Positions 24,993 to 34,600 of a stretch of DNA of 64,000 nt are shown in pieces (position 1 is the first letter of the stretch; each line of letters begins with the position of its first letter). The stretch covers positions 207,189 to 271,188 of the forward strand of contig JAMPEB010000003.1 in the NCBI GenBank assembly GCA_023665475.1. The letters are read 5' to 3'. The stretch is from Lachnoclostridium sp. Its GTDB lineage: Bacteria > Bacillota > Clostridia > Lachnospirales > Lachnospiraceae. Position numbers and translations under genes: made by a program. The notes under the pieces were generated by a model. The model was not told the DNA's origin. It did no database searches and worked only from the letters and a program-made list of their open reading frames with translations.

Positions 24993-27011
24993 TTAAACAA
25001 TACGCTTAAATTTCTTTTCCAGTTCCGTCTCCGTCATGGAAATAATGGTGGGTCTTCCATGGGGACAATTATAAGGATTCTCCAAGGTAAGCAGTTCATC
25101 AATCAGGGTTTCCGCCTCCGCCCTGCTTAAGGAATTATTGCCTTTCACCGCAGCCTTGCAGGACATGGACGCGATTTTTTCCTCGATTACGCGGAAACTC
25201 CCTTTTCCAATTCCTTCGGAAAGCTCGTCCAGCACATTCAAAAAAAGTTCCCTTTCGCTACATCCATATAAATCCACAGGAACGCTTCTAAGGGCATATT
25301 CATTGCCGCCAAAGCTTTCAATCTCGAATCCCAAAGATTCAAAAATCTCCAGATACTGCTTAAGCACCGCCTCCTCCTGCCCTGTAAGACTCACGATAAT
25401 GGGGGGCATTAAAGATTGGGATGCCACATTTTTTTCATGGAACTGCTTTATCAAGCGTTCATATTTTACCTTCTCATGAGCTGCATGCTGGTCGATGATA
25501 AAAAGCTTGTCCTCAAACTGCACCAGCCAATAGGTGTCAAAAACCTGTCCGATAATCTGATACCTGGAGCGGTTCTCCACGGTGAGCAGTTTCTCCTCAA
25601 AGAGATTCATCTGTGTAGCGGAAACAACATCCAAATTTTTATCTTCCTTCATAAGTGCGGCCGGTTTCGCGGATACCATTGGTTTCGCAGATACCATTGG
25701 TTTCGCAGATACCATTGGTTCCTTCGGTTCCACAAAGAAGTCATCTTCCCTATTTCCCGCGTTTTTTGCAGGGTTTTCTGTCAAATTATCGGTATTTTCT
25801 ATTTTTTTCTCTTCAAAAACACGGTTCCAGACAGGTTTTTGCAGGAAATCCTGCATTTGGGGAGCATCTGCCTGATATGTCATCTCTTCCATTACCTTGG
25901 CAGTATTTCTTCTCACTTGCTCAAAAGGCTCCGGCACTTTCTCCTTTTCGGCTGCCTTGCGCTCCCTGTCCGCCGCTTCCTTTTTCTCTTTTTCATCCGT
26001 CAGAATATCCCCCGGAATCATCTCTTGATTTTTCAAGGTATTTCGCACCATTTCCGACAGACTGCCGCAAAAGCCGATGCCATCCGAAAAACGCACATCC
26101 ATCTTGGTGGGATGTACATTGACATCCACATCCCCCCTGTCCATGGAAATATGAAGGACGCACAGGGGGAACTTATGCTGCATCAGGTATTCCTTATAGC
26201 CTTCCTCCAAGGCCTTTGCCACAATGTTGCTTTTGATAAAACGCCCGTTTACATAATATAGCTCAAAATTACGGTTAGAACGCACGATGGCAGGCTTTCC
26301 CAGATAGCCCTCCACGCGCACGCCGTTTTTTTCTTCCTGAATCGGCACCAATGCCGCTGCCACCTCCCTGCCGTATATGCGGTAAATGACCTCCCGCAAA
26401 TCCCCATTTCCGGAGGTATGGAATCTTGTCTGATTCCCTAATAAAAACTTAAAAGAAATATCCGGTCTTGACAATGCCAGATGCTCCATTAAATCTACAA
26501 TATATCCCCCTTCCGTAGCGGGCTGCTTTAAAAATTTGCGCCTGACAGGGGTATTAAAAAACAAATTCCGCATGATAAAAGTGGTGCCATCCGGCGCGCC
26601 GATTTCCTCAAAGCTTTTTTCTACGCCGCCCTCATATACAATACGGGTTCCAATCAAGCTTTCCTTTGTTTTGGTGATAACCTCCGTCTTGGACACTGCC
26701 GCAATGCTTGACAATGCCTCTCCCCGAAACCCAAGGCTTGCGACCTTCAGCAAATCCTGCGCCTGCTCAATCTTACTTGTGGCATGGCGCAAAAATGCAG
26801 TCCTTAACTGCTCTTTTTCCATGCCGGAGCCGTTATCCGTCACACGGACAAACTCTATTCCACCATCCCTTACTTCCACGGTAATGGCGTCCGCACCCGC
26901 ATCAATGGCATTTTCCACCAATTCCTTTACCACGCTGGCAGGCCTTTCCACCACTTCACCCGCGGCAATTTTATCTATGGTTTCCGAGTCAAGTACATGT
27001 ATCTGCGCCAT
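24993..27011 (-). CDS. mutL: DNA mismatch repair protein MutL
   Basis: 672 residues. GHKL ATPase domain with ENAIDAGA, DNGSGM and GFRGEALSSI; transducer domain to about 330; a charged linker with three tandem PMVSAK repeats; and a C-terminal dimerisation domain with the endonuclease metal motif DQHAAHEK..YE, SCKAAVK and CPHGRPT. The endonuclease motif fits organisms lacking MutH. MutL links mismatch recognition by MutS (27380-30037) to strand removal. Confidence 0.97.
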   Translation of the reverse strand: MAQIHVLDSETIDKIAAGEVVERPASVVKELVENAIDAGADAITVEVRDGGIEFVRVTDNGSGMEKEQLRTAFLRHATSKIEQAQDLLKVASLGFRGEALSSIAAVSKTEVITKTKESLIGTRIVYEGGVEKSFEEIGAPDGTTFIMRNLFFNTPVRRKFLKQPATEGGYIVDLMEHLALSRPDISFKFLLGNQTRFHTSGNGDLREVIYRIYGREVAAALVPIQEEKNGVRVEGYLGKPAIVRSNRNFELYYVNGRFIKSNIVAKALEEGYKEYLMQHKFPLCVLHISMDRGDVDVNVHPTKMDVRFSDGIGFCGSLSEMVRNTLKNQEMIPGDILTDEKEKKEAADRERKAAEKEKVPEPFEQVRRNTAKVMEEMTYQADAPQMQDFLQKPVWNRVFEEKKIENTDNLTENPAKNAGNREDDFFVEPKEPMVSAKPMVSAKPMVSAKPAALMKEDKNLDVVSATQMNLFEEKLLTVENRSRYQIIGQVFDTYWLVQFEDKLFIIDQHAAHEKVKYERLIKQFHEKNVASQSLMPPIIVSLTGQEEAVLKQYLEIFESLGFEIESFGGNEYALRSVPVDLYGCSERELFLNVLDELSEGIGKGSFRVIEEKIASMSCKAAVKGNNSLSRAEAETLIDELLTLENPYNCPHGRPTIISMTETELEKKFKRIV
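25663..25716. repeat. Three 18-bp tandem repeats in mutL linker
   Basis: Three consecutive 18-bp units (GGTTTCGCRGATACCATT on the plus strand), encoding PMVSAK three times. The second and third are identical and the first differs by one base. The repeat is in frame and lies between the transducer and C-terminal domains. Confidence 0.95.
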
Positions 27012-27040
27012 GAATCTCCTCTCTCCTCTATCATATATTT

Positions 27041-27203
27041 AGGCGTTTGCGAAACTCCTATTTTCCTAAAACGAGTTGTGCAGATTGCATGTTCCGCAAG
27101 CAGACCAGAGCGAGAGTGTGTCTGCGGCGGAATATGCAACATACGCATTTTGTATGTTTTGCACGAACGACACTCTGCGAAAACCCCGAGTTTCGCAATC
27201 ACC
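27041..27203. repeat. Palindromic element, family I, medium copy
   Basis: Begins TAGGCGTTTGCGAAACTC and ends GAGTTTCGCAATCACC, so the outer inverted repeats are GCGAAACTC/GAGTTTCGC. Internal arms GCATGTTCCGC/GCGGAATATGC and GCAGAC/GTCTGC make one long hairpin. Lies just upstream of mutL's start codon. No coding potential seen. Confidence 0.75.
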
Positions 27204-27205
27204 GA

Positions 27206-27377
27206 GAAGAACGCTGTTCTTGCGTTCTTCCGTGTGAAGCTTGAAATCACTTAGTGAGGTACTTTCGAGCTTAGTGAATTCGTACAAATTCGGAAGAATC
27301 CGCTTGCGGATTCTTCCCGGAATGATTTAGATTTTCTTAGGTTGGGGTACTTTCCAACCTTAGAAAATCTTCATTCC
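27206..27377. repeat. Stack of three strong hairpins between mutS and mutL
   Basis: Three near-perfect inverted repeats in a row: GAAGAACGC/GCGTTCTTC (27206-27230), GGAAGAATCCGC/GCGGATTCTTCC (27292-27317), and a 16-bp stem GATTTTCTTAGGTTGG with its complement (27330-27369) inside GGAATGA/TCATTCC. With the family I element they fill the whole 368-bp mutS-mutL gap. No T-tract follows, so these are not simple terminators. Confidence 0.75.
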
Positions 27378-27379
27378 GT

Positions 27380-30037
27380 TCACACCGTCCAACGGTTCTT
27401 TAATTTATTCTGCAAGCGGTACAGTGTATTTAACGCATCTAACGGCGTCATGGTGGAAACCTCCACCTCCATAAGCTCTTTCAGCACATCCTCGTCTGTA
27501 ACGGTCTCAAAAAGAGAGATCTGCGCGATATCCACCTCGTCGTATTTGGGCTGCTTTTTCCCCTTGCCGTCTTCCTTATAATCCGCGGCAATGCTCTGTA
27601 CCTTCTCCGTGATGTCATTATCGCTTAACTGTTCCACGATTTCTTTTGCACGGTCGATTACCATATCCGGCACCCCGGCAAGCTTTGCCACCTGAATGCC
27701 ATAACTTTTATCCGCGCCGCCCTTTATAATTTTGCGCAAAAACACAATGTCATCCCCGCGCTCTTTCACGGCAATGCAGTAATTGTTTACATTGCTCATC
27801 TTGCCTTCCAGCTCGGTGAGTTCATGGTAATGGGTGGCAAACAAAGTCTTTGCGCCTAAGAGCTTACGGTTACTGATGTGTTCAATCACTGCCCACGCAA
27901 TGCTCAGTCCGTCAAAGGTGGAGGTGCCTCTGCCTATTTCATCCAGAATAAGCAGGCTGTCCGCTGTGGCATTTCTAAGGATATTTGCCACCTCATTCAT
28001 CTCCACCATAAAAGTGGACTGTCCGCTTGCCAAATCATCGGAAGCCCCCACACGGGTAAAAATCCGGTCCACAATGCCGATATCCGCACTCTTTGCAGGC
28101 ACAAAACAGCCCATCTGCGCCATCAGCACAATCAGCGCCGACTGCCGCATATAAGTGGATTTGCCCGCCATGTTCGGTCCGGTAATAATGCTGATGCAGT
28201 GATGATTATTGTCCAGATAAGTATCGTTTGCGATAAACATATCGTTGGTAATCATCTGCTCCACCACAGGATGCCTGCCGTCCTTAATATTGATGATGCC
28301 CTTCTCGTTTAACTTCGGCCTCACATAGTGATTGCGCTCAGACACCAGAGAAAGGGATGCATACACATCCAGCCTTGCAATGGCCTTTGCCGTGCGCTGG
28401 ATTCTCTCAAGCTCCATGGCAATGGCATCCCTGATTTTACAGAACAAATCATATTCCAGCCCCTGCAGCTTATCCTCCGCATTTAAAATGGTATCCTCCA
28501 GCTCCTTTAATTTTGGCGTGGTATAGCGCTCCGCATTGGCAAGGGTCTGCTTGCGCACATAGTCCTGCGGCACCATATTTTTATAGGAATTGGTCACTTC
28601 AAAATAATAGCCGAATACCTTATTGTATTTAATCTTAAGATTTTTAATGCCCGTCCGTTCTCTGTCTTCCTCTTCCAATTTGGCAAGCCATTCCTTGCCG
28701 TCTCGCTTTGCGCTTCTGAGCATATCAACGGTTTCGTCAAACCCGTCCTTAATAATGCCGCCCTCTCTGATGGTAACAGGGGGTTCCTCATAAATAGCGC
28801 TGTCAATCAGGGCATGAATATCTTCAAGGCCCTCTATTTCCTCATGAATCTTTGTCAATTCTTCCTTTTCAAATTCTTTCAAAACCGTCTTGATATGGGG
28901 CAGCATTTCCAAGGAATTGCGGAAGGCAATCATATCTCTGGGATTTGCTGTCTTATAAGTCACCTTGCCAAGAAGCCGCTCCAAATCATAAATCGGGGCA
29001 AGATATTCCCGCAGTTCATCCCTTGCCACACTGTTTTTACATAATTCTTCAATGGCATCCAGCCGTTTTATCATCTCGTCCTTTTCGATTAAGGGCTGCT
29101 CCACAAAACTGCGAAGCATTCTTCCGCCCATAGCCGTCTTGGTCTTATCAAGAACCCATAAAAGAGAGCCCCTCTTCTGCTTTTCCCTCAAAGTTTCCGT
29201 AAGCTCTAAATTCCTTCTGGTGGAGCTGTCAAGAAGCATATATTTGCTGGTAAGATAAGGCACAATATGGGTGAAATGCGCAAGCTCCGTCTTCTGGGTA
29301 TCATGTAAATATTGTAACATCGCTCCTGCCGCAATCATCCCTAGAGGGAACTCTTCGATGCCAAGTCCCATCAGTGTGTTTACCTTAAAATGCTCAAGCA
29401 GCGTCTTCTTACAGCCGTCATCATCAAAAAGATGGGGTTCCAGCGCATTGATGGAAATGCGCAGCCGCCCCCTTAAATCCTCGATATCCGCCCCGCTCAT
29501 TAAAAACGCTTCATTACAGATAATCTCGGACGGCGCATACTTCATCATTTCATCATTTAATTTGCGGATGTTTTCCACTTCCGTGAGGTAAAAATCCCCC
29601 GTAGTGACATCCGCCGCAGAAAGCCCAATCTTGGTGGGCGTATAGGCAATGCACATCAAAAAATTATTTTTGGAGGCATCCAGCGCCTGCATATTTAAGT
29701 TGGTGCCGGGGGTCACAATGCGGACCACATCTCTCTTTACAAGCCCCTTTGCCAGCTTCGGATCCTCCATCTGCTCGCAGATTGCCACCTTGTAACCTCT
29801 GCTCACTAATTTTGTAAGATACCCCTCCGCCGCATGGTACGGGATGCCGCACATAGGTGCCCTCTCGTCCAGACCGCAAGCCTTCCCCGTCAGCGTAATT
29901 TCAAGTTCTCTGGATGCAGTTAAGGCATCCTCGAAGAACATCTCATAAAAATCCCCCAGGCGGTAAAAAAGAATACAATCACTATATTGTTTTTTTGTTT
30001 CCATGTATTGCTGCATCATGGGAGTTAATTCCGCCAC
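27380..30037 (-). CDS. mutS: DNA mismatch repair protein MutS
   Basis: 885 residues from the GTG at 30037, which follows AGGAG by 9 nt and gives the usual MAELTPMMQQYMETK N-terminus; a GTG further upstream lies inside a hairpin. Mismatch-binding Phe-x-Glu is in GDFYEMFFED, the ATPase has GPNMAGKSTYMRQ, the Walker B/signature region LLILDEIGRGTS, and FATHYHEL. It recognises mispairs as a dimer. Operon order mutS-mutL-miaA. Confidence 0.97.
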   Translation of the reverse strand: MAELTPMMQQYMETKKQYSDCILFYRLGDFYEMFFEDALTASRELEITLTGKACGLDERAPMCGIPYHAAEGYLTKLVSRGYKVAICEQMEDPKLAKGLVKRDVVRIVTPGTNLNMQALDASKNNFLMCIAYTPTKIGLSAADVTTGDFYLTEVENIRKLNDEMMKYAPSEIICNEAFLMSGADIEDLRGRLRISINALEPHLFDDDGCKKTLLEHFKVNTLMGLGIEEFPLGMIAAGAMLQYLHDTQKTELAHFTHIVPYLTSKYMLLDSSTRRNLELTETLREKQKRGSLLWVLDKTKTAMGGRMLRSFVEQPLIEKDEMIKRLDAIEELCKNSVARDELREYLAPIYDLERLLGKVTYKTANPRDMIAFRNSLEMLPHIKTVLKEFEKEELTKIHEEIEGLEDIHALIDSAIYEEPPVTIREGGIIKDGFDETVDMLRSAKRDGKEWLAKLEEEDRERTGIKNLKIKYNKVFGYYFEVTNSYKNMVPQDYVRKQTLANAERYTTPKLKELEDTILNAEDKLQGLEYDLFCKIRDAIAMELERIQRTAKAIARLDVYASLSLVSERNHYVRPKLNEKGIINIKDGRHPVVEQMITNDMFIANDTYLDNNHHCISIITGPNMAGKSTYMRQSALIVLMAQMGCFVPAKSADIGIVDRIFTRVGASDDLASGQSTFMVEMNEVANILRNATADSLLILDEIGRGTSTFDGLSIAWAVIEHISNRKLLGAKTLFATHYHELTELEGKMSNVNNYCIAVKERGDDIVFLRKIIKGGADKSYGIQVAKLAGVPDMVIDRAKEIVEQLSDNDITEKVQSIAADYKEDGKGKKQPKYDEVDIAQISLFETVTDEDVLKELMEVEVSTMTPLDALNTLYRLQNKLKNRWTV

Positions 30038-30065
30038 TTTTGTACACTCCTGTTCTATAATACTG

Positions 30066-30101
30066 AAAATCGGATGCACAATCTGTTGCGCACCCGATTT
30101 T
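30066..30101 (-). terminator. Hairpin upstream of mutS (possible VanZ-gene terminator)
   Basis: Inverted repeat AAAATCGG/CCGATTTT with a partly paired TGCGCAA arm, 48 nt after the VanZ-like gene. Ends in a short T-run on both strands. It separates the accessory genes from the mutS operon. Confidence 0.5.
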
Positions 30102-30148
30102 ATATTAGCACAAAATATGGTAGTTGTAAATTATTAGTTTTGGAAAAA

Positions 30149-30715
30149 TCAGGGTTTTTCATCCCCGGCAGCCATCGATACGATTGCATTAGCAACAAAA
30201 TTTAGCGGCTTATATAATACCACCAAAAAGATACCACCTAAAATATTGAGCATTAAGTCGTCCACATCAAATACATGGTTTCTCACCTTAGTTATCAAAT
30301 TGATTCCCAACTGAACCACTTCAATGGACAAGCTTGCTACAGCAATAGAAATTACACATTTTACTCTGGAAAGCTCCTGCGCTCTTATCCCTTGTAGTAA
30401 CAGCGGTAATGGCATCAAAAGTATAATATTTCCTACTATCTGAATATAATTCTTTTGTTTTGCCATAGAAATTATGCTGGCAAAAGGCTTCCATTGCACT
30501 GCTATATAAGAAGCAGACTCCATCCATGGAAAATGCTCAAAAGTAAAAGGAAATACCGTTACCTTCATAACCAAGAGCAAATAAAGTACAAACAGGCAGC
30601 GCCACAATAATAGTTTCCTTTTTTTCTGCTTTCTCATTATGTAACAGGCAATAAGAATACCCACAATCACAGCATATACAACAAGTAAAACTTGTATGTG
30701 AACATCATATATCAT
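30149..30715 (-). CDS. VanZ-like membrane protein
   Basis: 188 residues from the ATG at 30715 (GAGGG 7 nt upstream). About five membrane helices; the VanZ signature is visible as FPF.FEHFP...W.PF, QIVGNIILLMPLPLLL, SLSIEVVQLGI and the closing FDVDDLMLNILGG. VanZ proteins confer low-level teicoplanin resistance in enterococci, but most chromosomal homologues have unknown roles. Lies downstream of a small secreted protein gene, 41 nt away, probably co-transcribed from the promoter at 31462-31490. Confidence 0.85.
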   Translation of the reverse strand: MIYDVHIQVLLVVYAVIVGILIACYIMRKQKKRKLLLWRCLFVLYLLLVMKVTVFPFTFEHFPWMESASYIAVQWKPFASIISMAKQKNYIQIVGNIILLMPLPLLLQGIRAQELSRVKCVISIAVASLSIEVVQLGINLITKVRNHVFDVDDLMLNILGGIFLVVLYKPLNFVANAIVSMAAGDEKP

Positions 30716-30755
30716 TTTTATGCCCTCATATACCAACGACTTTTAATTTTGCATG

Positions 30756-31151
30756 CTACCATACCCATTCAATCGTAATATCGCCTGTCATTTGGAATCC
30801 TGTAAGCTGCCGTATATATATTCTGTATGTTCCTGCCCCATCTCCTACTAATGTACAACTTCCCGATGTCCTTGCATCAAGTTCATCATCATCCTTTGTA
30901 CTCCATCCAAGTAATTTCTTTTTTTCGAGCATCACATATATGGTACCCTCATATACAGAATAACAGTTTGAAGTAGACACTGTAAATGTTGGTGTTGCAG
31001 TAGCATCCCAAGTACGCGCAGAGTACAGTCCTCCTGTCATGTCATAAGTACTTTCATATGACCCCGACTCCGCATATACTAACATTGTAGGCGTAATTAC
31101 TAACAATAAATTTAACAGAATCATATTAAACAGTTTTTTTACTTTTTTCAT
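30756..31151 (-). CDS. Small secreted protein of unknown function
   Basis: 131 residues. A Sec signal peptide (MKKVKKLF then a leucine-rich core) probably ends at VYAES around residue 28. The mature part is Thr/Ser/Tyr-rich with two cysteines (about 63 and 98) and ends in alternating strands (DITIEWVW), suggesting a small beta-sandwich with one disulphide. GGAGG lies just upstream of the ATG. I do not recognise the family. Its leader has a dedicated promoter and an 8-codon ORF. Confidence 0.75.
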   Translation of the reverse strand: MKKVKKLFNMILLNLLLVITPTMLVYAESGSYESTYDMTGGLYSARTWDATATPTFTVSTSNCYSVYEGTIYVMLEKKKLLGWSTKDDDELDARTSGSCTLVGDGAGTYRIYIRQLTGFQMTGDITIEWVW

Positions 31152-31329
31152 TATTTTTATTCCTCCATCTTTATCTTTTTTACCCCTTCACCTACAGAAA
31201 ATAGCTATCTGTAATTGTTGTGATGCTTTATTTAATTGTCTCATCATAGAATGCTATCAGTTCCTAAGAGTAGAAGCACTCGTCTTATATGCTACTTAAA
31301 TTTATGTTTATATAAGCCTTTAAATCCAC

Positions 31330-31356
31330 TTAATATAGTATCAGATAATACTTCAT
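31330..31356 (-). CDS. Possible 8-codon peptide ORF (MKYYLILY)
   Basis: ATG AAG TAT TAT CTG ATA CTA TAT TAA, preceded at optimal distance by AAGGGGGTGA, one of the best Shine-Dalgarno sequences in the window. It lies in the roughly 300-nt leader between the promoter at 31462-31490 and the secreted-protein gene. It could be a leader peptide for attenuation or a short hydrophobic signal. Without the strong SD I would not list it. Confidence 0.35.
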   Translation of the reverse strand: MKYYLILY

Positions 31357-31461
31357 ATTCACCCCCTTATCACCTTTTCACTACCAAATAATTATGCAAG
31401 CCAAAGCTTCGTAATCCCTGAAACACATTTTTCCACAAGACTATGCGCATATCTTGTATTA

Positions 31462-31490
31462 ATAATACATCACTGTAGCGTATTGTGCAA
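31462..31490 (-). promoter_or_regulatory. SigA-type promoter of secreted protein/VanZ unit
   Basis: Minus-strand TTGCAC (31490-31485), exactly 17 nt, TATTAT (31467-31462). The predicted start leaves about 300 nt of leader before the secreted-protein ATG at 31151; that stretch (31152-31460) holds only the 8-codon ORF and A/T-rich sequence. Confidence 0.65.
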
Positions 31491-31578
31491 GAGGAATTTT
31501 GAAAATTTTTCAGAATTTTTATCCCATTGCATCTCTTTTTCTTCTCTACACAACCAGAGCAAGCATCTCCTCCGCCTC

Positions 31579-31617
31579 TTTTCTGTGATGACTTTTCGTC
31601 ATAAAACGCACAGAAAA
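31579..31617. other. Hairpin downstream of the permease fusion gene
   Basis: Perfect 9-bp stem TTTTCTGTG/CACAGAAAA enclosing ATGAC/GTCAT. It lies in the gene-free stretch 31491-31684, after the stop of the fusion gene. No long T-tract on the minus strand, so termination is possible but not certain. Nothing else recognisable in this gap. Confidence 0.45.
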
Positions 31618-31684
31618 ACTGGCTTCTACCCTTCCCAGTTCTCTGCGGAGCAGTTTCTTTTTGTATTTATAAAAAGCTTTTTTC

Positions 31685-34600
31685 TCACCCCTGTTCCCTC
31701 ACATACAAAGAAACCCGGTTCTGTATTACCTCTGCCGCTTCCTTTGCGGTCTTCTGTCCGTTAAAGAAGAACGCTGCCTCCTCCTGCAATATCTCATAAA
31801 TACCCGGCGTCCGCAAATCTGCCGGCTCCGCATTTTCTATCAGGGTGCGAAGCTGCCCTATCTCCTCCTCCGTTGCCGAATAAATCTCTAAGGTCATGCT
31901 TTCATATGGTATCGCCGCCATGGGGTCTTCTATGCGCACACCGTTTTCATCCATGTGATACCACTCCACGGACGCCGCTTCAAATGCCTTTTCCAAGGAA
32001 GCTTTATACACCGGAAAACCATCCATAATATTTTCCTCACTTGTATATAAAAGCTTTAAAAATTCCCATGCCGCGTCTTTGTTTTCACATTTCTCAGAGA
32101 TGCCGAAAGCATTTCCGAAAACCATTATTTTGGTTCCGCTTCCGCTTTCCGAGGGGAACCCGATATAGGTGATATCCTCATCAAAAAGAGCATGATTCTG
32201 TAAATAGGACATGGTACTGTTCATGACCGTGGGATACAATAATAATTCTTCCGAACGCAGTTTTTCTATTCTTTCTTCCATGCCCAAGGAATGGGCATTG
32301 CTCGAAAAACGATCTGCAAAAGCAAGCAGCGCAAGAAATTCCTCACTGTCAAAGGAGCAGTTTCCCGCCTCCCAATCAATGTAACGCTCCGCATACTGCA
32401 ATATGATCCGATTAAACATTTCTTCTTTGGAAATTCCTGCCGTCACGACCTTTTCATCCGCAAGGCTGTCCACAAAATCCTGATATTCCGAAAGCGTCCA
32501 GCCCTTTCTCTGCCCCAGAACAGAAGACTTCCCAACCATGGAACTTAACCAGAAATGGGTGGGAATGGCATACAAGGCTTCCCCATCCTCATAGGCAGCA
32601 ACGGCATTTGCCAGAAAATCTTCCCCGGAAAATTCCGTGCTTTTTGCCAAGAAGGGGGATAAATCCGCGACAATGCCCTGACGGATATAACTTGCTGCAT
32701 CCACCCCTGCCAAATCAATCAAATCCGGCGTCTTTCCCGCCGCAATATCCGTCTGAAGACGGTTTTGGCCATCCTCCTGCTCCGTGCTCCCGTAAACCAG
32801 AATCTCTATCCGGTAATCCGAAGACTGTCTGTTAAAGGAATTGACCACTGACCTTATATGGGAATCATCGGAAAACAGGGCAAGGGTCAGCACCTTTTTA
32901 TCCGCAACAGGCTCCTCATCCGACAGGCGCACTTTGCGGGCGCATACCCACTGCGCACAGGCCTTTTGGTTTTCATCCTTTGTATTTACCAACACATAGA
33001 AAATGCTTTTGTCCGCCTGCACCATTCCCACAAGCTCCTCCTCGGAAAAGGCAAGTTCCGACAGGGAGAACATTTTTATACTCTCTCCGCTTTCCGAACT
33101 ATATTCATAAAAATCCCCGTCTGCATTGTAATACAGTTTATCCCCGTCCATACCCACCGTAAGAACGGTTTGGTAAGTATTGGGCGGAAGCTTCTTTACC
33201 AGGGATTTGCTCTTACCGTCCGAAGGATCTATCTCGAATAATTCCGTGCTTCCAATTCTATTGCCTCCATCCGTGCCGCTGTCTCCGCCGGCATCTTCCA
33301 TACTCCGAGCCGCCGCAAACAACTTTCCGTCCTCCGACAAAGCCATTTCTTGTACAGCCCCCGCTATCTCTGTGCGGAACAGCCTTTTTCCTTGAGGCGA
33401 AATTCCTTCCACTATAGAACTGATTTTTGCGCTGTACACAGGGGAAAAACTGAAATATAAATTGCCCTCTGCATCCATTGTTACACAGCTTGGATAAGCT
33501 GTCCCGCTATTTACCATTTCCTCTGCTATCATCCCGGAAATATCATTCCCTGCAAGCAGCTTTCCTTTTTCATCATATTGATTCACGGCAAAAGAAGAAA
33601 TAATTCCCCGCTCATCTGTCTCATAAACACCTGCCCAGAAAGTGTTTCCCTCCCCCTTGGCAACCGTTGACACCATGGCATCCCCCGGAATCTCCGGCGC
33701 AATTTTCTCTGCCTCACCGGTATCCGTATCATAACAGGTAATCCCATTGTCTAAAATATCAGAACTCACCGAAATAAGCCCCGCATACAACCGATTCTCT
33801 TCATGGAAAAAACCAAAGGCGTGACCCTCCATATTTTCCACGGCACAGTGCTCAAAACGGTAGGTATATCTGGCATCCGTCTTATCCGATTTCGTATCGG
33901 AATTTTTGCCGCATCCCGTGAGCACAAGGCAGATGCAGAGTAAGGATACCGTGACAAGGGAATATCCTGCACTTTTTTTCTTCACTTTCGGGTACAGGCA
34001 TGCAAGCGCCGTCAAAACCAGAATAAATAATACAGCCGGAATGGGATTCAATTTACAGATTTGGAACATCGCACTATCCGCCATATCACCCGACCCGAGG
34101 GCGTTAAATACCAGATAGCATCCTGCCGTTCCCGCAAAAAAGCCTGTCAGCGCCGAGCCTGTCACCACCAGAAGATTTTCCCATTTTAACATGGCGGCAA
34201 GCTGCCTTCTCGTCATTCCGATAATCCGCAGCACCACAAATTCCTCCTTCCGTTCGATGAGTCCCATCATCACATGATTAAAGAAACTGATTCCTGCCAT
34301 GACAGCCGTCACCGCCGCCAGACCGCCGCCAAAAAGATAAATCAGGTTTAACATTTCGGAAGCTTCTTTTTTAATTACCTCATAAGATAAATAATACATA
34401 TCACTGCCTGCCCGGCTTACAATCTGTTCCACAACGGGTTCTGTGCCGGATACATCCGGGGTATTGACCGCAACTGCGCACAGACGGTACATTCCATCTG
34501 CTTTCGGAATATTGGCGGAAGGTAAAAAAGTCACTAAGGTTGCATCCAAAAAGGCACACATAAGCGGTACTTCATCCACCACAGCCATAACTTCATATTC

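Noticed and set aside
25416..26261. 281-codon plus-strand open frame opposite mutL
   Set aside because: Composition (many Phe/His/Cys) is that expected for the antisense of a real gene, and no domain is visible; mutL on the other strand is certain.
27041..27254. Short frames on both strands across the mutL-mutS gap
   Set aside because: They fall in palindromic repeat DNA; similar peptides appear at 61240-61640 only because the repeat is copied.
31483..31764. 93-codon plus-strand frame after the fusion gene
   Set aside because: Overlaps the end of the fusion gene, has no SD or domain, and the region instead contains a hairpin.
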